NCBI RefSeq assembly: GCF_017562075.2
Contig: NC_054084.1
Coordinates: 20,944,389-21,008,388, forward strand
DNA length: 64,000 nucleotides
Origin: Anopheles merus
Taxonomy: Eukaryota; Arthropoda; Insecta; Diptera; Culicidae
Direction: 5' to 3'
Part shown: in pieces, positions 1 to 10,100 of the stretch
Layout of the letters: every line of letters begins with the position of its first letter
Position numbering within the stretch: position 1 is the stretch's first letter
Notes under the pieces: generated by a model
The model's database searches: none
Told to the model about the DNA's origin: nothing
Seen by the model: only the letters and a program-made list of their open reading frames with translations
Position numbers and translations under genes: made by a program

Positions 1-764
1 ACGAGCTGGCGGTGTACTGTAGATTCAGGTTGAAGTTGAACCGGCTCCAATTCCGACTGCCCGCGCTGGCCAGCGACTGTCCGTCGCCGGCAGCGGGAAT
101 GGTAATAGTGGCGGCCGGTGCATGCGTCCGTCGACCACCATTAACCCCTGAAAGTGACCCAGTAGATGGGCGCGATTGCGATTCTCGCGACGTGACATGG
201 ATGGGGGACGCGCCAGATGACGACGAACCTTCCCCACCTGTCGGAGGGATGAACCGGTACGTCGTCGTCTTCACCTTGTACGTACGGTCGGGCTTGGTGT
301 GCTTGGCAGAGGACGACGTTTCCCCGTCCCGGACGTTCGCTTCCAGCGTGCGGGAAAACTGTTCCGTGCTCAGCTCGAACCGGGGCGTTGGGGGTTTGGA
401 TGAGGCGTCCTTTTCACCCTCCACCGCCGTCGGTCGGTCAACGTCCATCGGTTCCGGGGGGGATGAGAAGGAACCGAACGGTTCCTTGCTGGCCGGGATC
501 GATTGATCAATGACGAGCTGCTGCTGCTGCTGCTGCTCGGCGGCAGTGGTGGGTAGGGTGGGTGCTATCTGTGGGGCCGCCGACAGTGCCACTTCCGCCG
601 CCACTTCCGGCACCAGCTGATCGCAGTTGGTGCGCGGCCGGCGGAACTTGCGCAAGCTTTGCTCCAGCTCGATGCGCACCTCGGTTGCGGTCAGCCGCTC
701 GTCCGGGCTGAGCGTCAGCATGCGCTTGATGAGGCTTTTCGTCTCGTGCGTAGTGTTGAAGCCA
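1..764 (-). CDS. STK40: STK40-like exon 3 (kinase end, COP1 motif, disordered tail), partial
   Basis: The acceptor at 765-766 (ACACAG) joins in phase 2 to give SGFNTTHETKSLIKRMLTLSPDERLTA, the last helices of the kinase fold. A TNCDQLVPE motif (605-622) follows, resembling the Tribbles COP1-binding site. After it comes a Gln run (about 522-538) and a long Ser/Thr/Pro-rich low-complexity tail. No stop codon is reached, so the exon continues past base 1. The tail is much longer than in human STK40. Confidence 0.88.
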
Positions 765-2086
765 CTGTGTTGAAAAAGGAAAAAAAAAACATTGTATTAT
801 TGGAGTGTCGTCTTTCCGATAAGAATTTGCACCACTCAAACCCTACCTCGGAATGCTGTAATCCGCCTCACGGATCTTCCGAAACAACGCGGACGGTGTC
901 GTGTCCAGAAACGGAAACTTCCCGTACACGATCGTGTACAGTATCACCCCGAGTGCCCACATATCGGACGGCTTCCCCCTGTACGGCTTCCCCCCGAGCA
1001 CGTCGGGCGAAATGTACGCCGGGCTGCCGCGTTGATCGAACAAACACTCCTGCTCGTTGATCAAATGCTTGCCGAGAAAGAAGTTCGTCAGCACGATGCG
1101 CCCCGTCCGCCGGTCCAGCACAATGTTGTTCAGCTTCAGATCGCGATGGATGATGTTGCGGGCGTGCAGCTGCTCCACCACCTTCACCACCTCGTAGAAC
1201 AGCTCGAGCGCGTCCCGCTCGCTCAACCGGGCGACGGAAATGTGCCGCTGCAGGCTAATGTACGCGCCCGATTCGTCACAAAACTCGTGCGCATGCACAC
1301 AGTCTAGTACGAGTATTAACCGCCGCCGGATGCGCCCGGTGTAGATCGATGCCATCGTACCGTCGTCCCGCTCGATCTGCCGCTCCTCGAACGCGTAATC
1401 GCTGAAGAAGCCGTGCTGGTGGATGACGCCCTCCAGATCGTCCAGCATCGAGAGCAGCGTGAACTCGTTGTGCAGCAGCACCTTGCCCTGGAGCGTTTCT
1501 TTGTCCACGATTTCCGTTTCCGGATCGAAGCTGAGAATCTGTGAGGCGGAGAGAGAGAGAGAGAACACACACCAACAACAGTTACTTGCTGCACTCACTC
1601 ACTCGCTCACTCGCGCATAACCTAATTAACGAAGCAGGCCTTGGCGCTTGGGTGCTGACTGTGGATGATACGTACCTTGAGCAGATAGAACTCGTTGGTG
1701 CCCTGCCGGCGGGCCAGATACTGCGTCTGCGGTACGCCCGGGCTCGTCCCCAGCTCGTACCCGATCACAAAGTCGCCCGCCTTCCGGCAGCGCTTCCGCT
1801 CGACCGGCGTACCGTACCGCGGGATTTCACAATCGAGCAAAACATTGCCCGTCTGGCCGCGCACGATCCGCCGCGCGTACTTGCTCATGTTGGCCGTCGC
1901 ATCCTCCGCACCGTCCCGGTCGCCCGCCCCTACCGCGGCACCCTCGTCCGGGACGGGCCCATCCACCGGCCGCTGGCCGTCCTCGATCGTCGGCACCTGC
2001 TGATCCGTTCGGAGCTTTTTCGCACGAAACCCATTGCCACTGTCCGCCGTTGGTCGCTTGCCAGGCTGTTTGCGCGCACGGAACAT
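1..2086 (-). CDS. STK40: STK40/SHIK-like pseudokinase gene, 3' end missing
   Basis: This gene encodes a Tribbles-related serine/threonine pseudokinase homologous to vertebrate STK40 (SHIK), a scaffold that in vertebrates works with the COP1 ubiquitin ligase. Three exons are visible on the minus strand: 2086-1676, 1538-847 and 764-1. Phases match (0, then 2) and all junctions are GT/AG. About 622 residues are readable before the window ends. Landmarks are FYLLK (lysine about 137), HRDLKLNN (about 268), TNF in place of DFG (288-290), RGSPAYISPDV, and SDMWALGV. The glycine loop lacks a clear GxGxxG. Loss of the DFG aspartate with HRD kept is typical of STK40. A DQLVPE motif follows the kinase fold. 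The chosen start (M at 2086) is the last methionine before the conserved region. An in-frame M at 2164 or an upstream 5' exon is possible, because an acceptor-like tract precedes 2100. The family call is strong; the N-terminus is uncertain. Confidence 0.92.
847..1538 (-). CDS. STK40: STK40-like exon 2 (pseudokinase core)
   Basis: Starting after the acceptor at 1539-1540 and ending at CCGAG|GTAGGG, this exon of 692 nt carries most of the kinase fold. It includes the alphaC region, LVLDCVHAHEF, the catalytic loop HRDLKLNN, TNFFLGKHL at the metal-binding position, the activation-segment end QRGSPAYISPDV, and SDMWALGVILYTIVYGKFPF. These match the characteristic STK40 signatures closely. The Asn replacing the DFG Asp predicts weak or absent catalysis. 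Confidence 0.93.
1676..2086 (-). CDS. STK40: STK40-like exon 1 (N-terminus and kinase N-lobe start)
   Basis: This exon holds 137 codons from the proposed start to the donor at 1675 (CTCAAG|GTACGT). It opens with a basic, probably disordered stretch (MFRARKQPGKRP), then an acidic/glycine linker. It then enters the degenerate nucleotide-binding region (GYELGTSPGVP, QYLARR, GTNEFYLLK). The last codon is the VAIK-equivalent lysine. The intron down to 1539 is 137 nt, with a CT-rich acceptor tract. Confidence 0.85.
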
Positions 2087-2760
2087 GTCCCACTCCGGAC
2101 TCCGACTTCCTTGGCAGAACAATGGGGAAACGCGGGGGGGAGGTGGGCAGTGGGAATGATGCAAACTCGATGCGATGCGATGGTGTACTGTGTTGGTGGG
2201 GTGCCGCGCTGCTCTGCACCAAGCTTATCTGCGCTCCTGCCAGTCTGCTTGGAACGAGTGGGGGGTAAGGAACGAACGGGGAGGGGGAGGGGCTTTGCTG
2301 CTCGCTACACACACTTCCTCGCAACTACTCGGTCTCGCTCACACACGAACACCGTGGTTCACTGTTGCAGCAACATTCGACGCAATTGTTCCCTTCTCGC
2401 ACACACACACACACTCCACAGACCCCGTTCCCGTTTCCGTACAGCACCACACCACCGCGCGCCACCCCACCCACACACCCACAAACTCAGACGGCTCTCG
2501 AACGCAACAAACGGCGTTACGGTAAACCCGTCCGGAAAGCCAGATTTGCGGCAGGGAAATGAACTGGCTGGGCAGCGGGAGGCTTGCTTTTGGGAAAGTG
2601 GCCTGCACGGGAAAGCGAAAAGAGCGTCACGAAATTTGGGCCAGTTATTTCGACAGCTGTTGAAAACACAAGCGACCGTGGGCGGTCCGGACGGTCATCG
2701 CGGTTGAGGCTGAGCGGAGTGACGTTTCCGGGTTGGGTTGTTTTTGTTATTTTTGATTTG
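2087..2760 (-). promoter_or_regulatory. STK40-like 5' UTR / promoter region (inferred)
   Basis: This GC-rich block upstream of the STK40-like start contains GT/CA repeats and an abrupt drop to AT-rich DNA near 2760. It has a CRE-like GTGACG and several possible initiators. An acceptor-like pyrimidine tract ending TTCTGCCAAG lies just before 2106 on the minus strand, so part may be an intron. No coding potential independent of the gene is seen. The assignment is from position and composition only. Confidence 0.4.
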
Positions 2761-3640
2761 CAATTGTGAATTTTCGTGCAAATATTGGTGCAGAGAGCTG
2801 TTTTCAGGCTGAAATGAATGGTAAAATTAGAGAAATGTTAAAATTGGTTTCATTTCTTCAACGTGCTATCATTTTGAACGTGTTGCAAATGTGTTTAATG
2901 TTTAAGGAACGAGGGGTAGGAATGTGACATCTGTCAAATTTTAAACTGGCTGATTGCAATTTTGAACTGACAGTTGAGCATAATCTTTGTTGGTGAGGCG
3001 TAAGTAAACAAAGAGAAAGAATAAAAAACAATGGAATGTTCACAATTCAACGAAACTTGCACTATTTGGAAGAATTGATAATTTGGACAGGTTACAAGGC
3101 TGCAAATTTTTAATGATCCTTTGTACTTTAAAGTGTACCCAACTGCCACAACTTTACTAAACGACCACTAAACGGGTTCTAAACGACTTAAGCTTTGAAC
3201 CTAAATGGAATATACAAAGACTTCGTTTAGCAAACAGCAAACGACTCATGGATTCTAAAAATAGCAAAAAGCTGGTGGCGCCATCTGTTTGTCGGATAGC
3301 CACACAGCGCTGCTTTCTCATTCCCTCTGAAATTTTGTATGGTTTTGCATTGAAGTCATGCATCACTAAAACTCAAATAACAGTGTATCTGACGACACGA
3401 CCATTCTTATAGATTTTTGCTGGGAAAATTAGAAGGCTATATAGGTCATGATTAGATGAAAATTGTCGAAACATATTGCAAGAAAAGAACGGCAATATAA
3501 TGATGACTTATAATACGTCATCAATCGAGCAAACCAGTGAAGCTATGGAGCTTCGGTATTTTTTCTATGGATATTTGATTTTGGGGTTCAAATATTTTCA
3601 TCTTCCCTTCAAAAATAAAATGCAATAAACATACTCAACG
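2761..3640. other. Short AT-rich intergenic spacer
   Basis: No gene is seen here. The spacer separates the presumed 3' end of the GATA gene from the 5' region of the STK40-like gene, both on the minus strand. It includes a block at 3145-3270 with three CTAAACGAC-like motifs and a GGTGGCGCCATCTG motif near 3272, which may be a remnant of a small interspersed repeat. Confidence 0.4.
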
Positions 3641-3659
3641 AAGGTGATTTTTTGAAATT

Positions 3660-3665
3660 TTTATT
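3660..3665 (-). terminator. Candidate distal polyadenylation signal
   Basis: AATAAA on the minus strand is followed 12-30 nt downstream by a GT-rich tract (TTGAGTATGTTT). It lies at the composition boundary that ends the presumed GATA 3' UTR. Confidence 0.4.
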
Positions 3666-5008
3666 CATAAAAAATATTTGTTAAATCCTATCGCTTCGAT
3701 TTCTTACTTTTAAGTTGTTGTTTTCTTCATGTCTGTCTGTATGTGCTTTAGTGTATGCGTGTGTAAGTAGTTTTAGTTTGTGTTTCTAAGTTTTTCCTTT
3801 CCTCTGTTTGTTAATGCTTTCTTTTATCGCGTTTCGCTTTTATGCGTTGTTTTGCTGTCTCTCTCTTTCTTTCTTTTTTTCTCTGCCGCTTTAAGTGTTG
3901 CTTCAATAACTTTCTCATCGTGTTTAGCAAATATATATATTTTATATATAATTGGATTGATTGGTAATATAGGTTCCGTTTTGTTTTTGTTTGCTTTGTG
4001 TGTTTTTTTTTGCATCTCTCACTAACGTTAATGCCTTCGCTACTACTAGAGGCTTGCGCTTTAAACGTTGTATCACTAGTTGTAAGTAGTTTTTCTGGGT
4101 TTGTTTTTTATGTCCCGCTTTTTTCTTTCGTTTTTTTTTCTTGCTTTGTTTGGGACGTGCTTTTAGCATGTGTTTTTTGTGTTTAACTTGTTCTTAACAA
4201 TCTTTTTGTTTCTTCATTTTTACCCCATCTTCCGGCACGAATGTTGTATGCGTTTTGCTTTCTAGTTTGTTTGCTTTTTTGTTTCCTCTTTTTTTTTGTT
4301 GTTGCACCATTTCTTGTGTTTTTTACTTCTCCTGTTGAAGAAAGCTCTATAAACTAATATTCTCTGCTACGCTGTAAATCTGTCGCTATAGCGCTGGCTT
4401 CACTTTCCGACTGTTTTAGTACCGGGTTTGGTGAGTGAAAAGCAAATTCGTTCCTATAGGAATACTTTCTATTTGTGTCTCTATGTGTGTGTGTGTTTTT
4501 TTATGATAAACGTAACGTGTGTGTGTTTGTGTGTGTGTGTAGAACCTGAACTTTCTTTAAACTCTTATAAATTAACATCTCCGTTGATGCGCTTGAGCTT
4601 GAGTAATTGAGTAATAGTGAACAGTTGTCGCTTGTGTGGGGTTTTTTTCTTCAATATCTTTTCCTAGGGAAGATTTGCTGGACTGTCTTATTGGTGCTGC
4701 TGCTGCTGCTGCTTGCTTCTACCATCACTCATTGATATCGGTCTTGTGAAGGTATTCTAAACTAAGCATTAGAACTATCCCAGATCTACAGAGGATTTAA
4801 TTGGTGAAAAATACTACCTTTTTACTGGTGCTTCTTTGTGATCACGAGTTTGGTTCCTCCCCAAAAAGGCTCCGATTCATGCTGGTATGTTTAGGGTTGA
4901 ATGGGGAATGCTTCGTTTACGAAATAACGGGCAAAAACGGGTTGATAGAGGCAGTATCCATGTAAGGAAAAAATGGTAGCTCCTTCTATTGCATCAGATA
5001 ATCTAATA

Positions 5009-5253
5009 CAGGGTTTCCCACGATTTATTGGTCAGTTCCCATGATTTTTTGGTGCGTTCCCACGATTTTTTGGTCGTATCCCATAGATTTTTGGTTCGTT
5101 CCCATAATTTATTGGTATTTTCCGATTGGATATCAATACAATTGGACCAAAAAATTCTGGGAAACGACCAAAAAATCGTGGGAACGCATCAACAAAATAT
5201 GGGAACCCACCAAAAATTGATGGGAACCGACCAATAAATCGTGGGAAACCCTG
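5009..5253. mobile_element. Foldback/MITE-like element with 5+5 inverted 21-bp repeats
   Basis: The ends are an inverted repeat: CAGGGTTTCCCACGATTTA at the left and its complement at the right. The left arm holds five consecutive 21-bp units (5017-5121, consensus CCCAYGATTTWTTGGT plus 5 variable bases). The right arm holds five inverted units at exactly the same 21-bp spacing (GGG at 5159, 5180, 5201, 5222 and 5243). A short spacer lies between the arms. The flanks are TAATA on both sides (5004-5008 and 5254-5258), readable as a 5-bp target duplication or a 2-bp TA. No transposase is present, so it is non-autonomous. As RNA it would fold into a hairpin of about 110 bp. Confidence 0.85.
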
Positions 5254-7135
5254 TAATAGGAGCTTTTCTTTTTTTTTTTTTGTTAAATCTCTATGTCAGT
5301 CACTACAATTCATTTCTGTTTGAGTGTGTGTTTGTTTTGTGGATAACTGTTGTTACTGTGTGGGCTGTGGTGAAAGCAATTGTTAGTACTAATAGAGTAG
5401 AGCTATTGTTTTAACGGCATTTTATGTTCTTGACCCATCATTTTGATCACAGTTCGATCGACTGTGTTCAAATTACTTGCATGATTGAGAGTTATTCCTA
5501 AATAATGTGTTTTTCTTCTTCTTCTTATTTTATTATCTGTCCTTATCTCCTCTATTTACATGTGTGTGTTAAGGCATTCGTGCAAAAATTGAAGCATTTT
5601 TTCCATATTTTAATTTCCATATCTGTGCGATACTGTTTTACTCCTTTCCTAATTGCTCGTATGTGTATGTTTCATTCTTTCTTCTGTTTTTGTTTTGTTT
5701 TTTTGTGTTTATGTTTCACTCGTTCTCCATCTATAGCTCGAACTATTTATTTTACTTTAACTCAACCACTAATAGTTTGTAGATTTTGAAAATCTTTGCT
5801 TGCACTTACTCTTAATAATGCTTTCCGCGTACTTTCCCCTTTTTTCCTCTCTCTCTTTCTTTCGTAATGTATAAATATAATATGTTCCACTTTGAATTTG
5901 TTCATGTGTTTAATCATTTTGCGTTCAACGTTCCAATCTCGCCAAATGTTTAAACGTGTTTCTCTTAGCTTTAGCCTTCGCTTAGCGCAGATTATCCGCG
6001 ATACTTAAAAAAATATCAGTAACTCTAATGGGTTACACCTTTCGCGTTGCATTCAACCAGGTTGTTTTCCCCCTTTCGCTTAACCTTAATATGAGCTTAA
6101 AAACAAGTAAGTATGTGATTGTGTGAATTTCCCCAAAAAGATTGATGCACTCACAATAAGCCGATGCGTGCCACCGAGGGAGTGTTGCATTGTAACTTCC
6201 TTTCTAGTCTCGTGTCTGGTTCTGCTGGTGCATTCATCTTCTTCATCAGTCAGTCGCTAAAAGCCGTTAATAGATCACATATGTTGTTCTCTCTTTCTTT
6301 CTCTTTCTCTCTCTCTCTCTTATTTGCTTGTTTTTTGCTCCCCTAAAGATTTGATTCGCCTTCGAATTTGAATTGTCTGCTTGCCTTCCACTTTGCAGCT
6401 ACGTTGTTCTGTACTGAAAACTAAAAAAAGGGAAGTTTTAAAATAAGAAAATGCTGAAAAGATAATAAAATAAAGTAAAGCAGTGGATACCATTTAATGT
6501 TTATAATAATAAAAAGAAAAACAAATGCATAACAAAGATAAACAGAAAAAAACTGAAACTATATAAAAATGGTAATAAAAAAAACAACAAAACGAGATTC
6601 AATTAAAAACTTGTTTATATTTTTTGCAAAAAATACGATTTTCTTACTAAAAAAACGATAAAAATAATATTAATAAAATAATTCATAATAGTTACACTAA
6701 CGAGAGTAAGTAGACCGAGGCGATAGTGGGACACGACACCCACTGTGCGCCGTGTGCCGTTTATGTGTGTGTGTTGCGCGGGATAAAATTATTCAGGATT
6801 CGGGAAGTCTGCTGGGATGTTGGCCTTTCTTCTTCTTTTTTTGCTGGCCAGTTTTGTTTGTGTTTGCTTGTAAACGCAGAAAGGTAGTAGCAATTAAAAG
6901 ATAAACTTTCTTAAACTTATCGTAACTTCTGCATCGTACAACTGCTGTCAATTCTTTGCTCCTACTCTCTCTCTCTCTCTCTATCTCTTTCTCACTCCTC
7001 TCCGGCACTATCTTAGTAGCACTTTAAATACTAAAACATAAAACGGGCCACATTTTTATTCCTTCGGGCCACATTAGAGCTGTAGAGGGCTGCAAATAAT
7101 ACCTACACAGAAACACAGGACAGCACATTATACAT

Positions 7136-7192
7136 AATCGTAGTGGTAGTAGTAATAGTAGTAATAGTAATAGTAGTAGAAGTATAAGCAGC
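7136..7192. repeat. TAG/TAA triplet-rich microsatellite
   Basis: An imperfect triplet array (GTAGTGGTAGTAGTAATAG and onward) lies within the presumed 3' UTR. It is non-coding in context. Confidence 0.7.
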
Positions 7193-10100
7193 AATAAAGT
7201 GTGCCGGCTCTGAGTATGATTCCGCAATTTCTTGAGAGCAATGCTTGTTTGTCGTGGTTCGGGTTGAGTCCACTTTCATTTTCTCCTTTTTAAGTTAAGC
7301 CTTATGCTTCGTCCTACCTCACACATATATCATGGTTTAAATTCTTTGTTTCTTTGCGTGTGCTGTATATGCGCACTCTCTCTTTCTCTTTCTCTCGCTA
7401 TTTTCTTACAATGCATTTTTTGTTTGTTTGCATACGCGCTTGTTAATCTCATTAATGCACAATCTCATCCTGTGCTCGCTGTAAACCAACCGAGCGCCAA
7501 CCGAGGATCGGGAAAGCTTGGGACGACGTGTTAAAAACGAAAATACATACAACTATGGGCGAAAGCTTAACACTCTACAATGATAAAATGAAACGAAATC
7601 TTTCATGCGAATGCCAGTGCCGTACGGTGCCAGCAAGCGCTACTGGCGTCATGTATGTCGTCTGGTGGTAGTGGTGGTGTGGATTGGTATGAAGCTATTA
7701 ACAAAATGAATGAAGGGTTTTGGTTAGGCGAAGCCATGGAAGGAATACTTTCATTTCGTTTTTTTTTTCACTACTTAAAATGCTAAAATGAGTTAAAAAT
7801 GACAATTCTGCGCACCATTTTTTTCCCCCGCATCATTCAAACCGTTTCTAAAATTTGTCCAATTTGGCAGGCTGATGATGGTGGGGATGGTGGGAGTTGT
7901 TAGCGAGGAGTTTGTTGTTTAGTGCCATCTTTTTCTTCCCAACAAAAAAAAAAAAAAAGATCGAGCATTAAACGGTGATAATCAAACGCAGTACTGGAAA
8001 TGTGAGCTGCCATGATCTTAACTCTCCCACACACTTTTGTATTTAAAATATCTTCTAACAAATAAATACATGGACGCACAACCGGGCGCAAATGAAAACA
8101 TGAAAGCGGATGGTTGACCTATAATGATGGTTTAAGTTGGAGAAAGTCTAATCTAAAGTGTTAGCGAACTGATGCAAAATGATGATGAAAAGCGCCGAGC
8201 TCAGCACAATCACTTCCTAAACCGTCCTTGGTAAAGTTGCAACTGTAAGTAAGTCACAATACAGCTCAATTCAATCTTACTTATAGGGTCTCTGTGTATG
8301 TATGGGATTGATTTTGTTTATCGAGCCCAATAGTTATTCACAAATGAGTGACGTGTAATGGGTGAGATTACCCTTTCCTTTAACTGTACAGCGTGTAAAC
8401 TATGAAATGGTTCCACATACACACAGGATGGATGCACGCGTGTGTGTGTGTGTGCTTATGTGTTGCTCTAAGCTCAAAACAATACTGCCTTGTTACGAAA
8501 ATATCTTAAATTGGGGTTTGCCCAGTAGACGAAAGGATGCAACCATCCCCGCCATTTGCCCAACCCAGCAGGACGTTGGAAGGCAGCAAATACTACCTCT
8601 GCTCATCGATCGCTGATCGCCGCTCGTTCATCAAATGGATTTGAATAATTTAACACATGAACTATACTATTGGTGAATAGAATTACAGTGAAGACAGAGA
8701 GAGTGGGAACGGGGCTTTTAAAACATATGAGGGGGTATATCCTACTTTCGAGAAACGTTGGAGATCGCTGGCGTTAAACAAAATAAAAGAAAAAAAAATC
8801 AAACTAACTTTTCTGTTAGTTATTTTGGCCAATTAGTTGTTATTAAGTAAACAAAACGAAGCTAATTACAATAGAGACGGTAGAGAACCACTCAGATTTA
8901 TGTTTCATGTTCGCTCTGTTCGGTGTGCGCTCCTCTTGCTAGGCAAGATTGGGTTTAAACTTTACTGGAAAACACTTTTCAGACAAAAAAAAAATCGCTC
9001 GAATCACTCGTTCGCCGACTCGTTTAGTACAGTCGTTCGGTTTTTAGTACAACACGCCGCAAGAATTTTTAAAAGACAACATTTAAACTTTCAAACGAAT
9101 GGTTGATGGTTTGCAAGCAAATCGAATGCAAACCAAACAAATAAAAATCTGTACATTATATCAAAGTTTCAAAGAAAATGAAAAAGAAAAACGTAAATGA
9201 AACGGAATCAAAAGGAAACATCATACCGACATACAACAAAAAAAAAACGTAAGTAAAAAACGACACCTGCACCGAGGGCAGAGGTGTCAAACCTACACGC
9301 TAGCACTTAACAATTACTGACACGCATATTTCTTGCTTTAGCTGCAATATGTACGGGATATCCTGTCAACTTAACAACTAGAGGCAATTGGGAGGAAAAT
9401 AATGCTTCTCCGTAGCGTATCATTAGTAAAGTAAAACAAACAAATAAAACTGGTAAACAACTGGTCAAGCATACAAAGCACATGTCCGGTTTTACTACAT
9501 CTCACTCCTCATACACTCACACATTTGGCGCAACATCATCATCTTCACTGTTTCCATACCTAAGACAACCGCGTCTTCATACTGTACAAATCTTGTGTGA
9601 GTGTTTGATGCGGGAGATCACCGTGCACTTTTTCATTACATTCTCTTGCTATAAGAGCAAGTCCCATTTTCTTTTGTTGCTTTTTGGATAGTTGTTCGAC
9701 TTGTGTGTAACTGGCCCTTCGTTAAGCATTGTTGTGCAATGTGGTATTGCTTGTTCCGTTTGCTGGTAATGGACTGTGGCGTTTTATGCAGGTGGAAAAA
9801 GGGTAATATCTTTGCTAAAGGGTAATATCTGCTGGCATTTGTTTTCCATTCCTTGTGCATTAAAGCTTACCGGGTAGTTGTGTTCGGTCAGTTTTGTTTT
9901 TTTTGTTTCGAATAAAACAAAGCTCTACTAACTGTTAAAATTAGCTGTCATGCATTGCAACACACTCATACGTTGTATGACTAAAGCTGCACAAAATATA
10001 AAAAAATACTAAAGCGATCTGAAATACCGACACGAAAGGAGCAGCACTTAAATATTGGTAACCATTGGTGTAAGGATGTGCAGAGGGATGAAGATGAAAT

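Noticed and set aside
1541..2707. 388-codon ORF, plus strand
   Set aside because: It is the shadow of STK40-like exon 1 and its GC-rich 5' region. The minus-strand reading has the conserved kinase residues and splice sites.
5028..5237. 69-codon ORF made of repeated SHDFLV-type units
   Set aside because: It is produced by the 21-bp repeats of the foldback element and is not a gene.
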